A stretch of DNA of 46,608 bases from Cytophagaceae bacterium (GTDB taxonomy: Bacteria; Bacteroidota; Bacteroidia; Cytophagales; Flexibacteraceae). Positions 6,533-15,068 of this stretch are shown here, piece after piece; the first letter of the stretch is position 1, and each line of letters begins with the position of its first letter. The position numbers were made by a program, and so were the translations under genes. The stretch is from NCBI GenBank assembly GCA_027490155.1, contig JAIXYP010000021.1:1-46608 (forward strand), read 5' to 3'. The notes beneath the pieces are model-generated. The model worked only from the letters and a program-made list of their open reading frames with translations, ran no database searches and had not been told where the DNA came from.

Positions 6533-8212
6533 CTAGAGCTTGGTGCGTGATCTTGACAAATGCCATCCCATATTAAATATGAGCCTTGTCCGCCCTAGGT
6601 AGTTTGTCCATTCGATACGCTCGACATGGTCATTGACACCGTGATAGTCTGGATGGAGGCCCGAAAAATAGAAAATGACCGGCACGCCCGACTTGGCAAA
6701 GTTATAATGGTCGCTACGTTCGTATAGGTGCTCGGTGTCATCTGGGCGGTCATAATAATAGTCGAGACCGATGTTGCAGCACTTGTCGTTGATGGCCTCG
6801 TGTTGCTCTTTTAGGCTTTGTTTGATTTTGTCAGAGCCAATGGCATAAATGTAAGGTTTACCTGAGGGGTGTCTATCGTCCGAGCGGCCAATCATATCCA
6901 CATTAAGGTCAACCATGGTAGATGCCATTGGCCATAGTGGCTCTTTTGCATAGTGCGCACTACCGAGTAGGCCCTTCTCCTCAGCCGTAAAGTGAGCAAA
7001 GATGATGGTGCGCTCTGGTCCTTGCTTGGCTTTGGCTGCAAAGGCAAATTGCTCGGCCATCGTCAGCAAGGCTGCGGTGCCAGTGCCATCGTCATCAGCA
7101 CCATTATAGATGTCAAACGCATCCCGCCCGATATGGTCCGAGTGGGCCGAAATCACCACCGCTTCATCTGGCTTTTTGGTACCGCGGATTACGGCCATCA
7201 CATTAGAGGTATGATAGACCGTCGGGCGAAGGGTAAGCAAAAAACGGGCGGTATCAGCATCTGTAATGTAAGGCCAGCCTGTGCTATGGCCTGTTGATGT
7301 AGCCTTACCCCAGGTATTGATCAAAGACTCTAGGTTAAGGAACGTGAAGGCCTCCATGGCGCTACCTTCCTTGGCAAGGTTTTGGAATAGGGGCCACCAT
7401 TGAGAAAGTGAGTTATAGGTGGCTTTGCGCAGAAACATCCTAGCCATCCGGGGGCCACAGACCATTGTTGGTGTGTTACCACGGCGGCCAGCGGTGAAAC
7501 CATGCGCCTCTTCTGCCCAGAAATTGTCCACGTTTTGTTGCCACCAGTCAAAGCGGGTCGTGATGATCATGATTGGTCCACGGACTTTGCGTCGCATGGC
7601 TTTGAAGCGCGCCTCTAGGTTGTGTTTGGCCCAATAGGCTTGGTTGAGCCCAGGTACGGAGGCTGAGTCCAGCAGCAGCCAAAGGGTCGGCTCCGTTTCG
7701 GTCACCTCGCCAGTAAGGCCAAGGCCGCTCAGGAGGTTGAGCGTGTCGCAATCAGGACCGAGTCCTGCCCACCGGACCCTAAAGCGCTTGTCTTGTAGGC
7801 TTTGCTCGGATGGCATACGGGTCCCGGGTAACATCATGAAATCGCGCCCGTGCATGTACCGACGCTCTTTTACGTCACGAATGCGGCAGTCGAATAAGTC
7901 CCACTTCGTGATCGGGACGGTGAAGGTCTGCCTGTAGTTATCAGTGCCACTGAGGGCCGGTATCCCTAGCTTTTTGTATTGACGGATAAGGTAGTTACAT
8001 GCCTTTTCGTGACCTATGGTGCCCGCCTCGCGGCCTTGGAGGCTATCATGGGCCAAAATCTGTAGATGCTGCTTAAGTGTAGATTCCTGCAGGCTCAAGT
8101 TGTATTCGAGCGCAACACGGTCTAGCTTCTGGGCAACTAGTGCCAAAGGCATCAACCAAGTGCCTAGCAGGACAATGAAGCCAGTTGCTAACGATATGGA
8201 TAGGTTTTTCAT
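6533..8212 (-). CDS. Secreted M28-family zinc aminopeptidase
   Basis: 559 residues from the ATG at 8212, which begins with a clear signal peptide (MKNLSISLATGFIVLLGTWL, cleaved near LALVAQ). The longer reading upstream lacks one. The M28 domain is in the C-terminal half and shows its two-zinc site: H357 in SAHSDHIG, D373 in NGADDDGTG, catalytic E411 and ligand E412 in HFTAEEKGLLGS, D439 in LNVDMIGR and H524 in DYHGVND. The N-terminal third (ESTLKQHLQILAHDSLQGREAGTIG) is the usual prodomain-like start of Bacteroidota M28 enzymes, with a PA-like insert between. It probably removes N-terminal amino acids from extracellular peptides in the periplasm or outside. The UMF1 transporter gene follows 41 bp downstream. 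Confidence 0.9.
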   Translation of the reverse strand: MKNLSISLATGFIVLLGTWLMPLALVAQKLDRVALEYNLSLQESTLKQHLQILAHDSLQGREAGTIGHEKACNYLIRQYKKLGIPALSGTDNYRQTFTVPITKWDLFDCRIRDVKERRYMHGRDFMMLPGTRMPSEQSLQDKRFRVRWAGLGPDCDTLNLLSGLGLTGEVTETEPTLWLLLDSASVPGLNQAYWAKHNLEARFKAMRRKVRGPIMIITTRFDWWQQNVDNFWAEEAHGFTAGRRGNTPTMVCGPRMARMFLRKATYNSLSQWWPLFQNLAKEGSAMEAFTFLNLESLINTWGKATSTGHSTGWPYITDADTARFLLTLRPTVYHTSNVMAVIRGTKKPDEAVVISAHSDHIGRDAFDIYNGADDDGTGTAALLTMAEQFAFAAKAKQGPERTIIFAHFTAEEKGLLGSAHYAKEPLWPMASTMVDLNVDMIGRSDDRHPSGKPYIYAIGSDKIKQSLKEQHEAINDKCCNIGLDYYYDRPDDTEHLYERSDHYNFAKSGVPVIFYFSGLHPDYHGVNDHVERIEWTNYLGRTRLIFNMGWHLSRSRTKL

Positions 8213-8371
8213 ACGGACTAAAGGTATTATCAAAACTGATAAGGCCAAAAAGTAGTTTCTATTAGGGTCTATAAATATGACCCTTCCTATCGTGGAAGCT
8301 AAATCAGACCCTAAGGGCCGTATCATGGCCTTTGACCAAGATTTACGAACTTGCCTCCGATATCTACCTTC

Positions 8372-9070
8372 ATGGCACGACCACTAGGCACAAATACCTC
8401 TACAATAAATAACCTTGCCTCAAAGGTTAGCAAGTTCTGGATCGGCAATTGGTGCCTTTGGGTGCTGATCATCGTCCATGTGGTTGGGGTCATTGGCCTA
8501 AGTCAACAAGCACCTATCCGAGATATATTTCTCTGGCTGACACCTGTCAACTTGCTGCTAACGCTATACCTATTTGCGGGTGCAGCAGATGGAATAACAA
8601 GTCGGCAGATAGGTGTGCTGGTGCTAATAGGCGTGTTGGGCTTCCTTGTGGAGGTGGTAGGGGTGCATACTGGCCTTATCTTTGGCAACTATTGGTATGG
8701 AGAGTCTCTTGGCTTTAAGGTGGTGCAGGTTCCGGTGGTTATTGGGGTTAACTGGGTGATCTTGGTCTATGGGATGACTTGCTGGCTTGGTATGTTGGGC
8801 CTATCGGGCGTGTGGCGGGCGACTCTGGGCGCCGTCTTGCTTACTGCCCTAGACTGGGTTATGGAACCAGTGGCAGTATCATTAGACTTCTGGCAATGGC
8901 AACAAAATATCATCCCTGTCCGAAATTATATCGGCTGGTTCGGAACATCTTTTACCCTCCTATTGTTATCAGGGCAATTAGAGCCCAAGTGGAAAAATAA
9001 ACTTGCTAGTAGCGTTCTGCTGATCGAGCTTTTGTTTTTCGTAATCTTGAGACTGTTGTTGCTGACATAA
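8372..9070 (+). CDS. Carotenoid biosynthesis membrane protein (CruF / PF04240-like hydratase)
   Basis: 232 residues from the ATG at 8372; a TTG at 8351 in the same frame is less likely. The protein is almost entirely membrane-spanning, with about seven hydrophobic segments. It carries the family's LGFLVEVVGVHTGLIFGNYWYGESLG and ALDWVMEPVAV stretches; the Glu, His, Tyr and Asp residues in these are typical of carotenoid 1,2-hydratases of the CruF/bisanhydrobacterioruberin hydratase type. Such enzymes add water to the end of acyclic carotenoids in the cytoplasmic membrane. It is divergent from the M28 gene and lies 54 bp upstream of a CarH-like regulator on the same strand, which supports a role in pigment synthesis. 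No other carotenoid gene lies in the window, so the exact substrate is unknown. Confidence 0.8.
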   Translation: MARPLGTNTSTINNLASKVSKFWIGNWCLWVLIIVHVVGVIGLSQQAPIRDIFLWLTPVNLLLTLYLFAGAADGITSRQIGVLVLIGVLGFLVEVVGVHTGLIFGNYWYGESLGFKVVQVPVVIGVNWVILVYGMTCWLGMLGLSGVWRATLGAVLLTALDWVMEPVAVSLDFWQWQQNIIPVRNYIGWFGTSFTLLLLSGQLEPKWKNKLASSVLLIELLFFVILRLLLLT

Positions 9071-9124
9071 AGGCCTCAACCAGATAAACCTGAATATCAC
9101 TGCTGACTTTACGCACAAACCAAC

Positions 9125-10015
9125 ATGGCCTATTCAATCAAAGACTTAGAGCACCTCAGCGGCATCAAGGCGCACACACTCCGGATCTGGGAGCAACGCT
9201 ATGACATCCTGAAGCCTAAACGTACGGATACAAACATTAGGTACTATGACGACCATGATCTGAAGCTGATCCTGAACATCAGTATGCTGAACGATAATGG
9301 CTATAAGATCTCGAAGATTGCGGAGATGACTCCTGGCGAGATGCACAAAGAGGTCGTATCGTTAACAGAGAGTACCTACAAGTACCCCGAACAGATTCAG
9401 GCCCTCACCCTCAGCATGATCGACCTAGACGAGGATCGGTTTGAGAAGGTGATTAGCACCAATATCCTCCACTTTGGGTTTGAGAAGACGATGCTTAACA
9501 TCGTATTTCCGTTCCTGAACAGGATCGGATTTTTGTGGCAGACAGGCAGTATCAACCCAGCACAGGAGCACTTCATTACTTTCCTGATCCGCCAGAAACT
9601 CATAGTGGCCATTGACGGCCTTGTCAACCACAAACATGAGAATGCCAAACGGTTCATGCTATACCTCCCGCAGGGCGAAATGCACGAAACGAGCCTCTTG
9701 TTTAGCAACTTTCTGATCCGGTCTCGCAAGCACAAGGTGATCTACCTAGGGCAGAGTCTTCCTTTTGAGGACGTCAAGGTGGCCCACGGAATCTATGATC
9801 CGGATTACGTCCTATGTTTTGCGACTACCTCCCCAGGCCAAAGCGAAATCCAGCAATATCTGGACATGATGGCCATTGCCTTACCAGAAACGCAGATATT
9901 GCTTAGTGGGTACCAGATTGTGGCTCAGGACCTTGAGCTGGCACCCAATATGCACGTCATCACTAACATCGATGACCTGATCAACCTGCTCGAAGGGATC
10001 AATCTGGGGAGATAA
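9125..10015 (+). CDS. MerR-family regulator with B12-binding domain, CarH/LitR-like photoreceptor
   Basis: 296 residues. Residues 1-70 form a MerR-type winged helix (YSIKDLEHLSGIKAHTLRIWEQRY, then RYYDDHDLKLIL). Residues about 85-165 match the four-helix cap of cobalamin-binding regulators and contain W138, then nine residues, then E148-H149. This W-x9-E-H signature is established for light-sensing adenosylcobalamin repressors such as CarH. Residues about 175-290 form a Rossmann-like B12 domain with E185-M-H187 in the position of the lower-ligand motif E/D-x-H-x-x-G, although the final Gly is Ser here. In known cases the dark form represses carotenoid genes and light releases it. The adjacent carotenoid hydratase gene fits that. 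Binding of B12 and the target operator are inferred, not seen. Confidence 0.85.
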   Translation: MAYSIKDLEHLSGIKAHTLRIWEQRYDILKPKRTDTNIRYYDDHDLKLILNISMLNDNGYKISKIAEMTPGEMHKEVVSLTESTYKYPEQIQALTLSMIDLDEDRFEKVISTNILHFGFEKTMLNIVFPFLNRIGFLWQTGSINPAQEHFITFLIRQKLIVAIDGLVNHKHENAKRFMLYLPQGEMHETSLLFSNFLIRSRKHKVIYLGQSLPFEDVKVAHGIYDPDYVLCFATTSPGQSEIQQYLDMMAIALPETQILLSGYQIVAQDLELAPNMHVITNIDDLINLLEGINLGR

Positions 10016-10199
10016 GGGGTCTTAGGAACTGACACAAGGGGCCCAGTCCTTGGTCAATTTGACAAACAATATTAGGCAGCTGACACCCCACCGAGACTAA
10101 AAGTTTCATTTTGTTTGGTGCCTTGTGGCACTTGCCGTAACTTGCATTCGCTGGCTTGATAGTACAAGCCCATTACACCAAACCCCCGATAGCATACGC

Positions 10200-11366
10200 A
10201 TGGAAGCCACGCTTACCAGCACTGGTCTGTCCTTTGACATGACTGAAAACCAGCGCATGATTGCTGATATGGTTCGCGATTTTGCCGAACGAGAGATCAA
10301 GCCCTTCATGCGCGAGTGGGACGATACCCAACATTTCCCGATCGATACGTTCCACAAAATGGGTGAGCTAGGCCTCTTAGGTGTCCTAGTACCTCAAGAA
10401 TATGGCGGCTCTGGCTTCGGCTACACTGAGTATGTAACAGCCATTGAGGAGCTCAGCAAAGTTGACCCCTCCATCGGTTTGTCGATGGCTGCGCATAACT
10501 CGCTTTGTACTGGCCACATCATGCAGTTCGGTAACGAACGTCAACGCCAACAATACCTCCCGAAACTAGCCACTGGCCAATGGATCGGTGCCTGGGGCCT
10601 AACAGAGCCGAACACGGGTTCTGATGCTGGCAATATGCGCACTACTGCGGTCCAGGATGGTGACTACTGGATCCTGAACGGTGCCAAGAACTTTATCACC
10701 CATGGCAAAAGTGGCCACGTCGCTGTTGTCATCGTCCGCACTGGCGAAGTAGGTGACAGCCATGGGATGACCGCCTTTGTGGTTGAACGTGGCACACCAG
10801 GTTTCAAAGCCGGCCGCAAAGAAGACAAACTTGGTATGCGCGCAAGCGAAACCACTGAGATGATCTTTGAAGATTGCCGTATCCATAACGACCAAATGTT
10901 GGGTCAGATTGGTGAAGGTTTTATCCAGTCAATGAAGGTGCTTGATGGTGGTCGTATCTCGATCGCTGCCCTGAGTCTAGGTATTGCCCAAGGAGCTTAC
11001 GAAGCAGCCCTCCAGTACAGCAAGGAACGCCAGCAATTCAACCGCCCGATCTCTAGTTTCCAAGGCATCAGCTTTAAGCTGGCCGATATGGCGACTGAAA
11101 TTGAAGCAGCCCGTCTGCTTACTTTCCGTGCCGCTGACCTCAAGAACCGTGGCAAGTCTGTCAACCTCGAGAGTGCTATGGCTAAGCTATACGCCTCTGA
11201 GTGTTGCGTACGGGTGGCTAATGAGGCTGTCCAGATCTTCGGTGGCTACGGCTACACAAAGGACTACCCAGCCGAAAAATTCTACCGTGATAGCAAACTA
11301 TGCACCATCGGCGAAGGCACCTCTGAGATCCAGAAACTCGTCATTGGTCGGGCTATCCTGAAATAG
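10200..11366 (+). CDS. Acyl-CoA dehydrogenase (short-chain / butyryl-CoA type)
   Basis: 388 residues from the ATG at 10200, the normal length of the family; upstream in-frame TTG reading adds an unrelated segment. It is an FAD enzyme that makes the first double bond in beta-oxidation of short or medium acyl-CoA. Visible signatures are [12 protein letters not shown]-type substrate/FAD motif ([14 protein letters not shown]), the [20 protein letters not shown] helix, [12 protein letters not shown], and at the C terminus [22 protein letters not shown] followed by IGEGTSEIQ with the likely catalytic Glu at E372. Chain length cannot be set from sequence alone. It is a single gene followed by a strong terminator. 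The sequence is well conserved and shows no sign of damage. Confidence 0.93.
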   Translation: MEATLTSTGLSFDMTENQRMIADMVRDFAEREIKPFMREWDDTQHFPIDTFHKMGELGLLGVLVPQEYGGSGFGYTEYVTAIEELSKVDPSIGLSMAAHNSLCTGHIMQFGNERQRQQYLPKLATGQWIGAWGLTEPNTGSDAGNMRTTAVQDGDYWILNGAKNFITHGKSGHVAVVIVRTGEVGDSHGMTAFVVERGTPGFKAGRKEDKLGMRASETTEMIFEDCRIHNDQMLGQIGEGFIQSMKVLDGGRISIAALSLGIAQGAYEAALQYSKERQQFNRPISSFQGISFKLADMATEIEAARLLTFRAADLKNRGKSVNLESAMAKLYASECCVRVANEAVQIFGGYGYTKDYPAEKFYRDSKLCTIGEGTSEIQKLVIGRAILK

Positions 11367-11388
11367 GGACCCGCCTTATTGATATTAC

Positions 11389-11419
11389 AAAACACCACTT
11401 GGAAACAGGTGGTGTTTTT
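11389..11419 (+). terminator. Terminator of the acyl-CoA dehydrogenase gene
   Basis: A 9-10 bp stem (AAACACCAC at 11390-11398 with GTGGTGTTT at 11409-11417) closes a 10-nt loop and runs into TTTTTG. It lies 22 bp after the stop codon. Confidence 0.85.
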
Positions 11420-11423
11420 GTTT

Positions 11424-11738
11424 GGTGGGTATGATAATCAGGACACATTGTAAATCAGATCTTGAAATTGTTTCCCAGCCTCTTAGCATTGTATTGCGGA
11501 AAGGGAGATATTGGTCTGTTGCACCATGCCGCAAAAGAACCTGTACCGCAAGTTGATGGCTTTTTTGCACTGCTAAATTAAAGTAGAATAAAAAATCTAA
11601 ATAATTAATTCCTTTAATTTCATATTTAATCTAAATTAGTATGTGCCTAAAAGGAAATCAAACCAATATAAATCTATATGCTGATCATAATTAAATAAAA
11701 AAAACAAACAAGTAGCTAGAAATTAACGCAAAAATAAC
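11424..11738. other. AT-rich non-coding gap
   Basis: About 315 bp with no supported gene. From about 11570 the sequence becomes much richer in A and T than the flanking genes, and this continues through the small orphan gene to about 12060. The change in composition marks the left end of an accessory segment. Confidence 0.6.
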
Positions 11739-12038
11739 CTAATGATATCGCTCTGTCTTATTCAAGAGTAAAATAATAAAAAACCAGATAGCTATACCTA
11801 CTAAGAAGGCATAATAATACTTTCTATACTGATTCGAGGCTGCAATGTTTTCGTTGTTTTTTGGGTTCGGCATCAAAAAATAATCTCTTAACGGAGTGTA
11901 TGATGAAAAGCAACCAGGCAACAAATCATAACGACCAATCGTAATGTAATAATCGTGTCTGTAGGATCTACTCAAGTAATGACAGATACCAAGCCCAATA
12001 AACAACACTAATAAGAAGATAAAGGCGATACTATACAT
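11739..12038 (-). CDS. Hypothetical small membrane protein (orphan)
   Basis: 99 residues from the ATG at 12038; a TTG at 12068 would add ten residues and overlap the RHS remnant. I do not recognise a family. It has a hydrophobic segment at residues 3-20 (SIAFIFLLVLFIGLGI), a polar Tyr-rich middle, and a second hydrophobic segment near the C terminus (YAFLVGIAIWFFIILLL). Codons are AT-rich, unlike the neighbours. It lies directly downstream of the truncated RHS/YD-repeat sequence on the same strand. That is where polymorphic-toxin loci keep immunity genes, so a former immunity protein is possible. No evidence beyond position and composition supports this. Confidence 0.5.
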   Translation of the reverse strand: MYSIAFIFLLVLFIGLGICHYLSRSYRHDYYITIGRYDLLPGCFSSYTPLRDYFLMPNPKNNENIAASNQYRKYYYAFLVGIAIWFFIILLLNKTERYH

Positions 12039-12054
12039 ATTATTCCAAGAGAGA

Positions 12055-12561
12055 TTATGTAAATTCAAACTTGTCCAAAAGCGTATTTAGGCAAGTCTCT
12101 ACATCTTTCCTTAGGAAGATCATCGATTTTGTCCGGGCGTTATTGGCTGCAACATAACAACGTTGAAGCTTGTAGCGGTAATCCCATTCGCAGTAATGAT
12201 TACCATTACCCGATGTCAAATTATCGTTCTCATCATACGAAAAGGCAAAGGTATTTCCACCAGCAGTCATACTAGTAAGCCGATTTGAGCTACCATTAGA
12301 ATACCTCCGTCTATATTTATAGCTTGTGTCTTCAGCCCGATGCTTCAGATCAATCATAAAACCGATCTTATCATAGACATAATGCTCAAAGTAGGGTCTG
12401 TTAACATCATTAGGTGCAGCAGAATCCCACTCTTGCCAAGGAATGGTATCCTGCCAAAGGCCTTTCTCCTTGCCAGTTGCGCTCAAAAGCCGATAAAGTG
12501 GGTCATACGTGCAGGTTTTCATGTCACCATCACCAGTTTGGTCTTCAAAGGTAACGATATT
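12055..12561 (-). pseudogene. Truncated RHS/YD-repeat protein remnant
   Basis: The longest open piece runs from the ATG at 12522 to 12055 (155 codons). It reads as a run of RHS/YD-type repeats: TYDPLYRLLSATGKE near the start, FEHYVYDKIGFMIDLKHR, then NRLTSMTAGGNTFAFSYDENDNLTSG and HYCEWDYRYKLQ. These are typical of RHS and Tc toxin C-like proteins, which are normally over 1,000 residues. The same frame continues upstream to an in-frame TGA at 12562-12564, only about 48 bp from the acr3 stop, and no signal peptide or remaining RHS core is present. After about residue 130 the RHS similarity stops. It is therefore a fragment, probably left by recombination or deletion at this site, and is not expected to work. 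Confidence 0.75.
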
Positions 12562-12609
12562 TCAGACTTGGGTATTACTTCCAATTCCAAAGCAGTTCAA
12601 GTCATCAAC

Positions 12610-13635
12610 TCAATACCTCCACCTCTTAGCCACCCGCACCAGTAAAATTAGCACAGGCACCTCAATCAATGGGCCTATGACAGTGGCAAAGGCTTGGGGT
12701 GAGTTGAGCCCAAAAACTGCAATCGCTATGGCTATTCCCAGTTCGAAATTATTGCCTGCTGCTGTGAACGCCAAAGAGGTAGCCCGGCTATAGTCCGTAC
12801 CCGCCCTTTGGGATAGCCAAAAGGCAGCTGTGAACATGATCACAAAATAGCAGGTCAATGGTAAAGCAATTTTGAGCACATCTAGTGGCAGGGCCAAAAT
12901 CAAATTACCTTTCAGGCTGAACATTACAACGATGGTGAATAGCAGCGCTACCAAGGTGATTGGGCTAATGCGGGGTAGGTAGCTGGTTTCGAACCAAGCC
13001 AAACCGCGGGTTTTCACCAATACAAGCCGGCTAAGCCATCCTGCTAAAAATGGCAGCCCAAGATATAGCCCAACACTCTGCAACACCTCAATCGGATCCA
13101 CTTTGACTTCGCCCAGATCAAGGCCAACCAACGGCGGAAGCACGGAAACAAATATCCAGACAAACAGGCTATAAAACAGGATCTGGAATAGACTATTGAA
13201 TGCAACCAAGGCTGCCACATATTGTCGGTTGCCACCTGCCAAATCGTTCCAGACCAAGACCATGGCAATGCAGCGAGCAACGCCAATCAACATTAAGCCA
13301 GTGAAATAGGCAGGTTCAGCACCCAAGAAAACCCATGCTAGCCCAAACATCAACAAAGGCCCGACGATCCAGTTCTGGACCAAGGATAACACCAGTAGTT
13401 TGACATCGGCAAAGACCAAAGGCAGCTCTTGGTAGTTTACCTTGGCCAATGGTGGATACATCATGACGATCAAACCTATCGCTATCGGAATGCTTGTGGT
13501 ACCAATAGAAAGCTTATTGACAAGGGCTGGAAACCCTGGCAACAAGACCGACAAACCAATGCCTACAAGCATGGCCAAAAAAATCCAGAGAGTCAGGTAG
13601 CGGTCCAGGAACCCTAGTTGTTTGTTGCCTTCCAT
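12610..13635 (-). CDS. acr3: Arsenite efflux transporter, ACR3 family
   Basis: 341 residues with about ten membrane helices, the usual ACR3 layout. The protein pumps arsenite out through the inner membrane. The family signature VARCIAMVLVWNDLAGGN in helix 4 includes the conserved Cys needed for arsenite transport (about residue 120). LNKLSIGTTSIPIAIGLIVMMYPPLAKV-like N-terminal and FTAAGNNFELGIAIAIAVFG C-terminal helix sequences are also typical; the latter contains the conserved NNFELAIA-type motif. Its ATG shares one base with the stop of the preceding arsC-like gene (TAATG), so the two are translationally coupled. It is the last gene of the ars operon; the RHS remnant begins directly after it. 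Confidence 0.95.
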   Translation of the reverse strand: MEGNKQLGFLDRYLTLWIFLAMLVGIGLSVLLPGFPALVNKLSIGTTSIPIAIGLIVMMYPPLAKVNYQELPLVFADVKLLVLSLVQNWIVGPLLMFGLAWVFLGAEPAYFTGLMLIGVARCIAMVLVWNDLAGGNRQYVAALVAFNSLFQILFYSLFVWIFVSVLPPLVGLDLGEVKVDPIEVLQSVGLYLGLPFLAGWLSRLVLVKTRGLAWFETSYLPRISPITLVALLFTIVVMFSLKGNLILALPLDVLKIALPLTCYFVIMFTAAFWLSQRAGTDYSRATSLAFTAAGNNFELGIAIAIAVFGLNSPQAFATVIGPLIEVPVLILLVRVAKRWRY

Positions 13636-14291
13636 TATGCTGTTTTTGAGGGTTTTGTGTTGGCAATTAATTCCTTGACTTGTTGCATGAGGTAAAGTTG
13701 CTCGACCGCTACTTGGCCAGAACGAAGATCATAGACTTGGGCTTCTTCTGCTGTGTCATCCGCAGCTTTGGGGTCGATGTAGGGCAAGGAAATCCGGATG
13801 GCAGAACCTGTAACAAATGGGCATCCAGCATCTGCAGAGCCACAAGTCATGATGGCGGCAAAGCCCTTGCTTGGGTTGCTAGGGTCATCATAGACCTTAC
13901 TGAAACCAACGCCAATAGGTTGATCGGTATCGATAGAAATGCTGTAGCGAGGGTTTTGTTCACCATTCGTGACATCCTTATGCACTGTAAACCCAGCCCT
14001 TTCGAGCGCAGCAACAGAGCGAGGATTCATGGCAGTAACTTCGGTACCGCCAGACCAGGTCCTGATGCCATCAACCTGAAAATAGTTGGCTGCAGCGGTG
14101 GCCCAGAATTGCCCAAAATGGCTACGGCGGCTATTATGGGTACAGATATAAACCAAGTCAACGGGTTGATCATGCTGTTGCCGATCGACTACAAAAGCAG
14201 CCAGTTGATCAAGCAAGGCCAGCCGTGAAGGCTCTATTGATCCGACTTGATCGAGGTAGCCAACTAGGCTTGCAGATAGTGTTGAGTACAT
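13635..14291 (-). CDS. arsC: Arsenate reductase / LMW-phosphotyrosine-phosphatase family protein
   Basis: 218 residues, longer than the classic 130-140 residue thioredoxin-coupled ArsC; this larger form is usual in Bacteroidota. It has the phosphatase loop C50-x5-R56 (CTHNSRRS), further Cys residues C150 and C157 (MTCGSADAGCPF) suited to relay the disulfide, and a DP pair in YIDP (D173) at the general-acid position. It would reduce arsenate to arsenite in the cytoplasm, handing the product to the ACR3 pump encoded immediately downstream. The N-terminal 40 residues form an extra helical segment. A hairpin lies between this gene and the arsI-like gene upstream, so its level may differ from the first genes of the operon. 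Exact electron donor is unknown. Confidence 0.88.
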   Translation of the reverse strand: MYSTLSASLVGYLDQVGSIEPSRLALLDQLAAFVVDRQQHDQPVDLVYICTHNSRRSHFGQFWATAAANYFQVDGIRTWSGGTEVTAMNPRSVAALERAGFTVHKDVTNGEQNPRYSISIDTDQPIGVGFSKVYDDPSNPSKGFAAIMTCGSADAGCPFVTGSAIRISLPYIDPKAADDTAEEAQVYDLRSGQVAVEQLYLMQQVKELIANTKPSKTA

Positions 14292-14355
14292 TGTTTGATC
14301 TTTAGGTGGATAGTTTGGTCAAATGAATTGCGGAAGCTGAATATAGACCCCATCA

Positions 14356-14393
14356 TAAAAGATGGTCACCTTCTTTAAAGAAGATAACCATCT
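14356..14393 (-). terminator. Intra-operon terminator or attenuator in the ars operon
   Basis: A hairpin with AGATGGT/ACCATCT arms (14360-14366 and 14387-14393) and an inner palindrome at 14370-14383 is followed on the - strand by TTTTATG. It lies 19 bp past the arsI-like stop and 69 bp before the arsC-like start, so it probably reduces transcription of the last two genes or protects the upstream message end. Confidence 0.6.
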
Positions 14394-14411
14394 GGTCGAT
14401 GAGGCAAAACA

Positions 14412-14945
14412 CTAGCAACAATTACCACCTGGGGCGCAGGCCTCAGACGTTGCTTTGGGTTTTACCCGGAACTGGGCAGGCATTACAAGTGGTTCGGCAG
14501 CAGGTGCTATACAGCAAGCAGAGGCAGTGTCAGAGGCATAATGCGGATCGTTGAACTGGGCATCCTCCTTAAAGAGGTAGACCTCCCATTGGTAGCCATC
14601 AGGGTCAGTGGCCCAGAACTTATCCTGGACGGCATAGCAGCAGGAAACATCCATTTCCTCACGGAGGTTTAGCCCAGCTGCACGTGCCAGATTCAGGCGA
14701 TCAGTTAGCTCCTCAATGGAGTCAACCCGAAAACCGAGGTGGCCAAACTGGCTCTGGACCTTGCTTGGGTTCTCTACAAAGGAGATCAGCAGGCCAGGGA
14801 TCTGGAGCTCGAACTTGGCATAGCCAGGCATCACTTTGGTGGCAGACTGGCCAAAAAAGGCGGTATAGAAGGCGACTGTCTGTTGTATGTCGTTGACATA
14901 CAACAAAACGTGCATCAGAATAGGGTTGGAGGGGCTAGTAGTCAT
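14412..14945 (-). CDS. ArsI/CadI-family VOC metalloprotein (possible C-As lyase)
   Basis: 177 residues. The N-terminal 130 form a vicinal-oxygen-chelate domain with the expected metal ligands H12, H69 and E121 and the ArsI/CadI signature SCCYAVQDKFWATDPDG, in which C102-C103 is the pair known to bind trivalent organoarsenicals. ArsI members use Fe(II) and oxygen to split the C-As bond of methylarsenite and aromatic arsenicals; CadI members were named for cadmium induction. The C-terminal 45 residues are a Cys-rich tail (ACC and GGNCC), which may bind arsenic or another soft metal. Its position second in an ars operon favours the arsenical role. Start: ATG at 14945; an ATG ten codons in would begin just before H12 and is possible. 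Confidence 0.85.
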   Translation of the reverse strand: MTTSPSNPILMHVLLYVNDIQQTVAFYTAFFGQSATKVMPGYAKFELQIPGLLISFVENPSKVQSQFGHLGFRVDSIEELTDRLNLARAAGLNLREEMDVSCCYAVQDKFWATDPDGYQWEVYLFKEDAQFNDPHYASDTASACCIAPAAEPLVMPAQFRVKPKATSEACAPGGNCC

Positions 14946-14973
14946 TATGAGATTGGTAGTAGTGGTGAAAGGT

Positions 14974-14993
14974 CTGTACCAGATTAGGTACAG
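14974..14993 (-). promoter_or_regulatory. Hairpin between arsR and the arsI-like gene
   Basis: A perfect 7-bp stem, CTGTACC and GGTACAG, encloses a 6-nt loop in the 123-bp spacer. No T-run follows on the - strand, so an RNA-processing or stabilising structure, or an extra operator, is more likely than a terminator. Confidence 0.35.
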
Positions 14994-15068
14994 GCAAAGA
15001 TTCGGTAATGGATCAGGACCTAGAGACTATGGTCAATCATTCCAGGGGTGTTTAGGCGACAATAACGA

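Noticed and set aside
12055-12522. Functional RHS toxin
   Set aside because: Only a few YD repeats remain, with no core, no export signal and an in-frame stop just upstream, so it is treated as a remnant.
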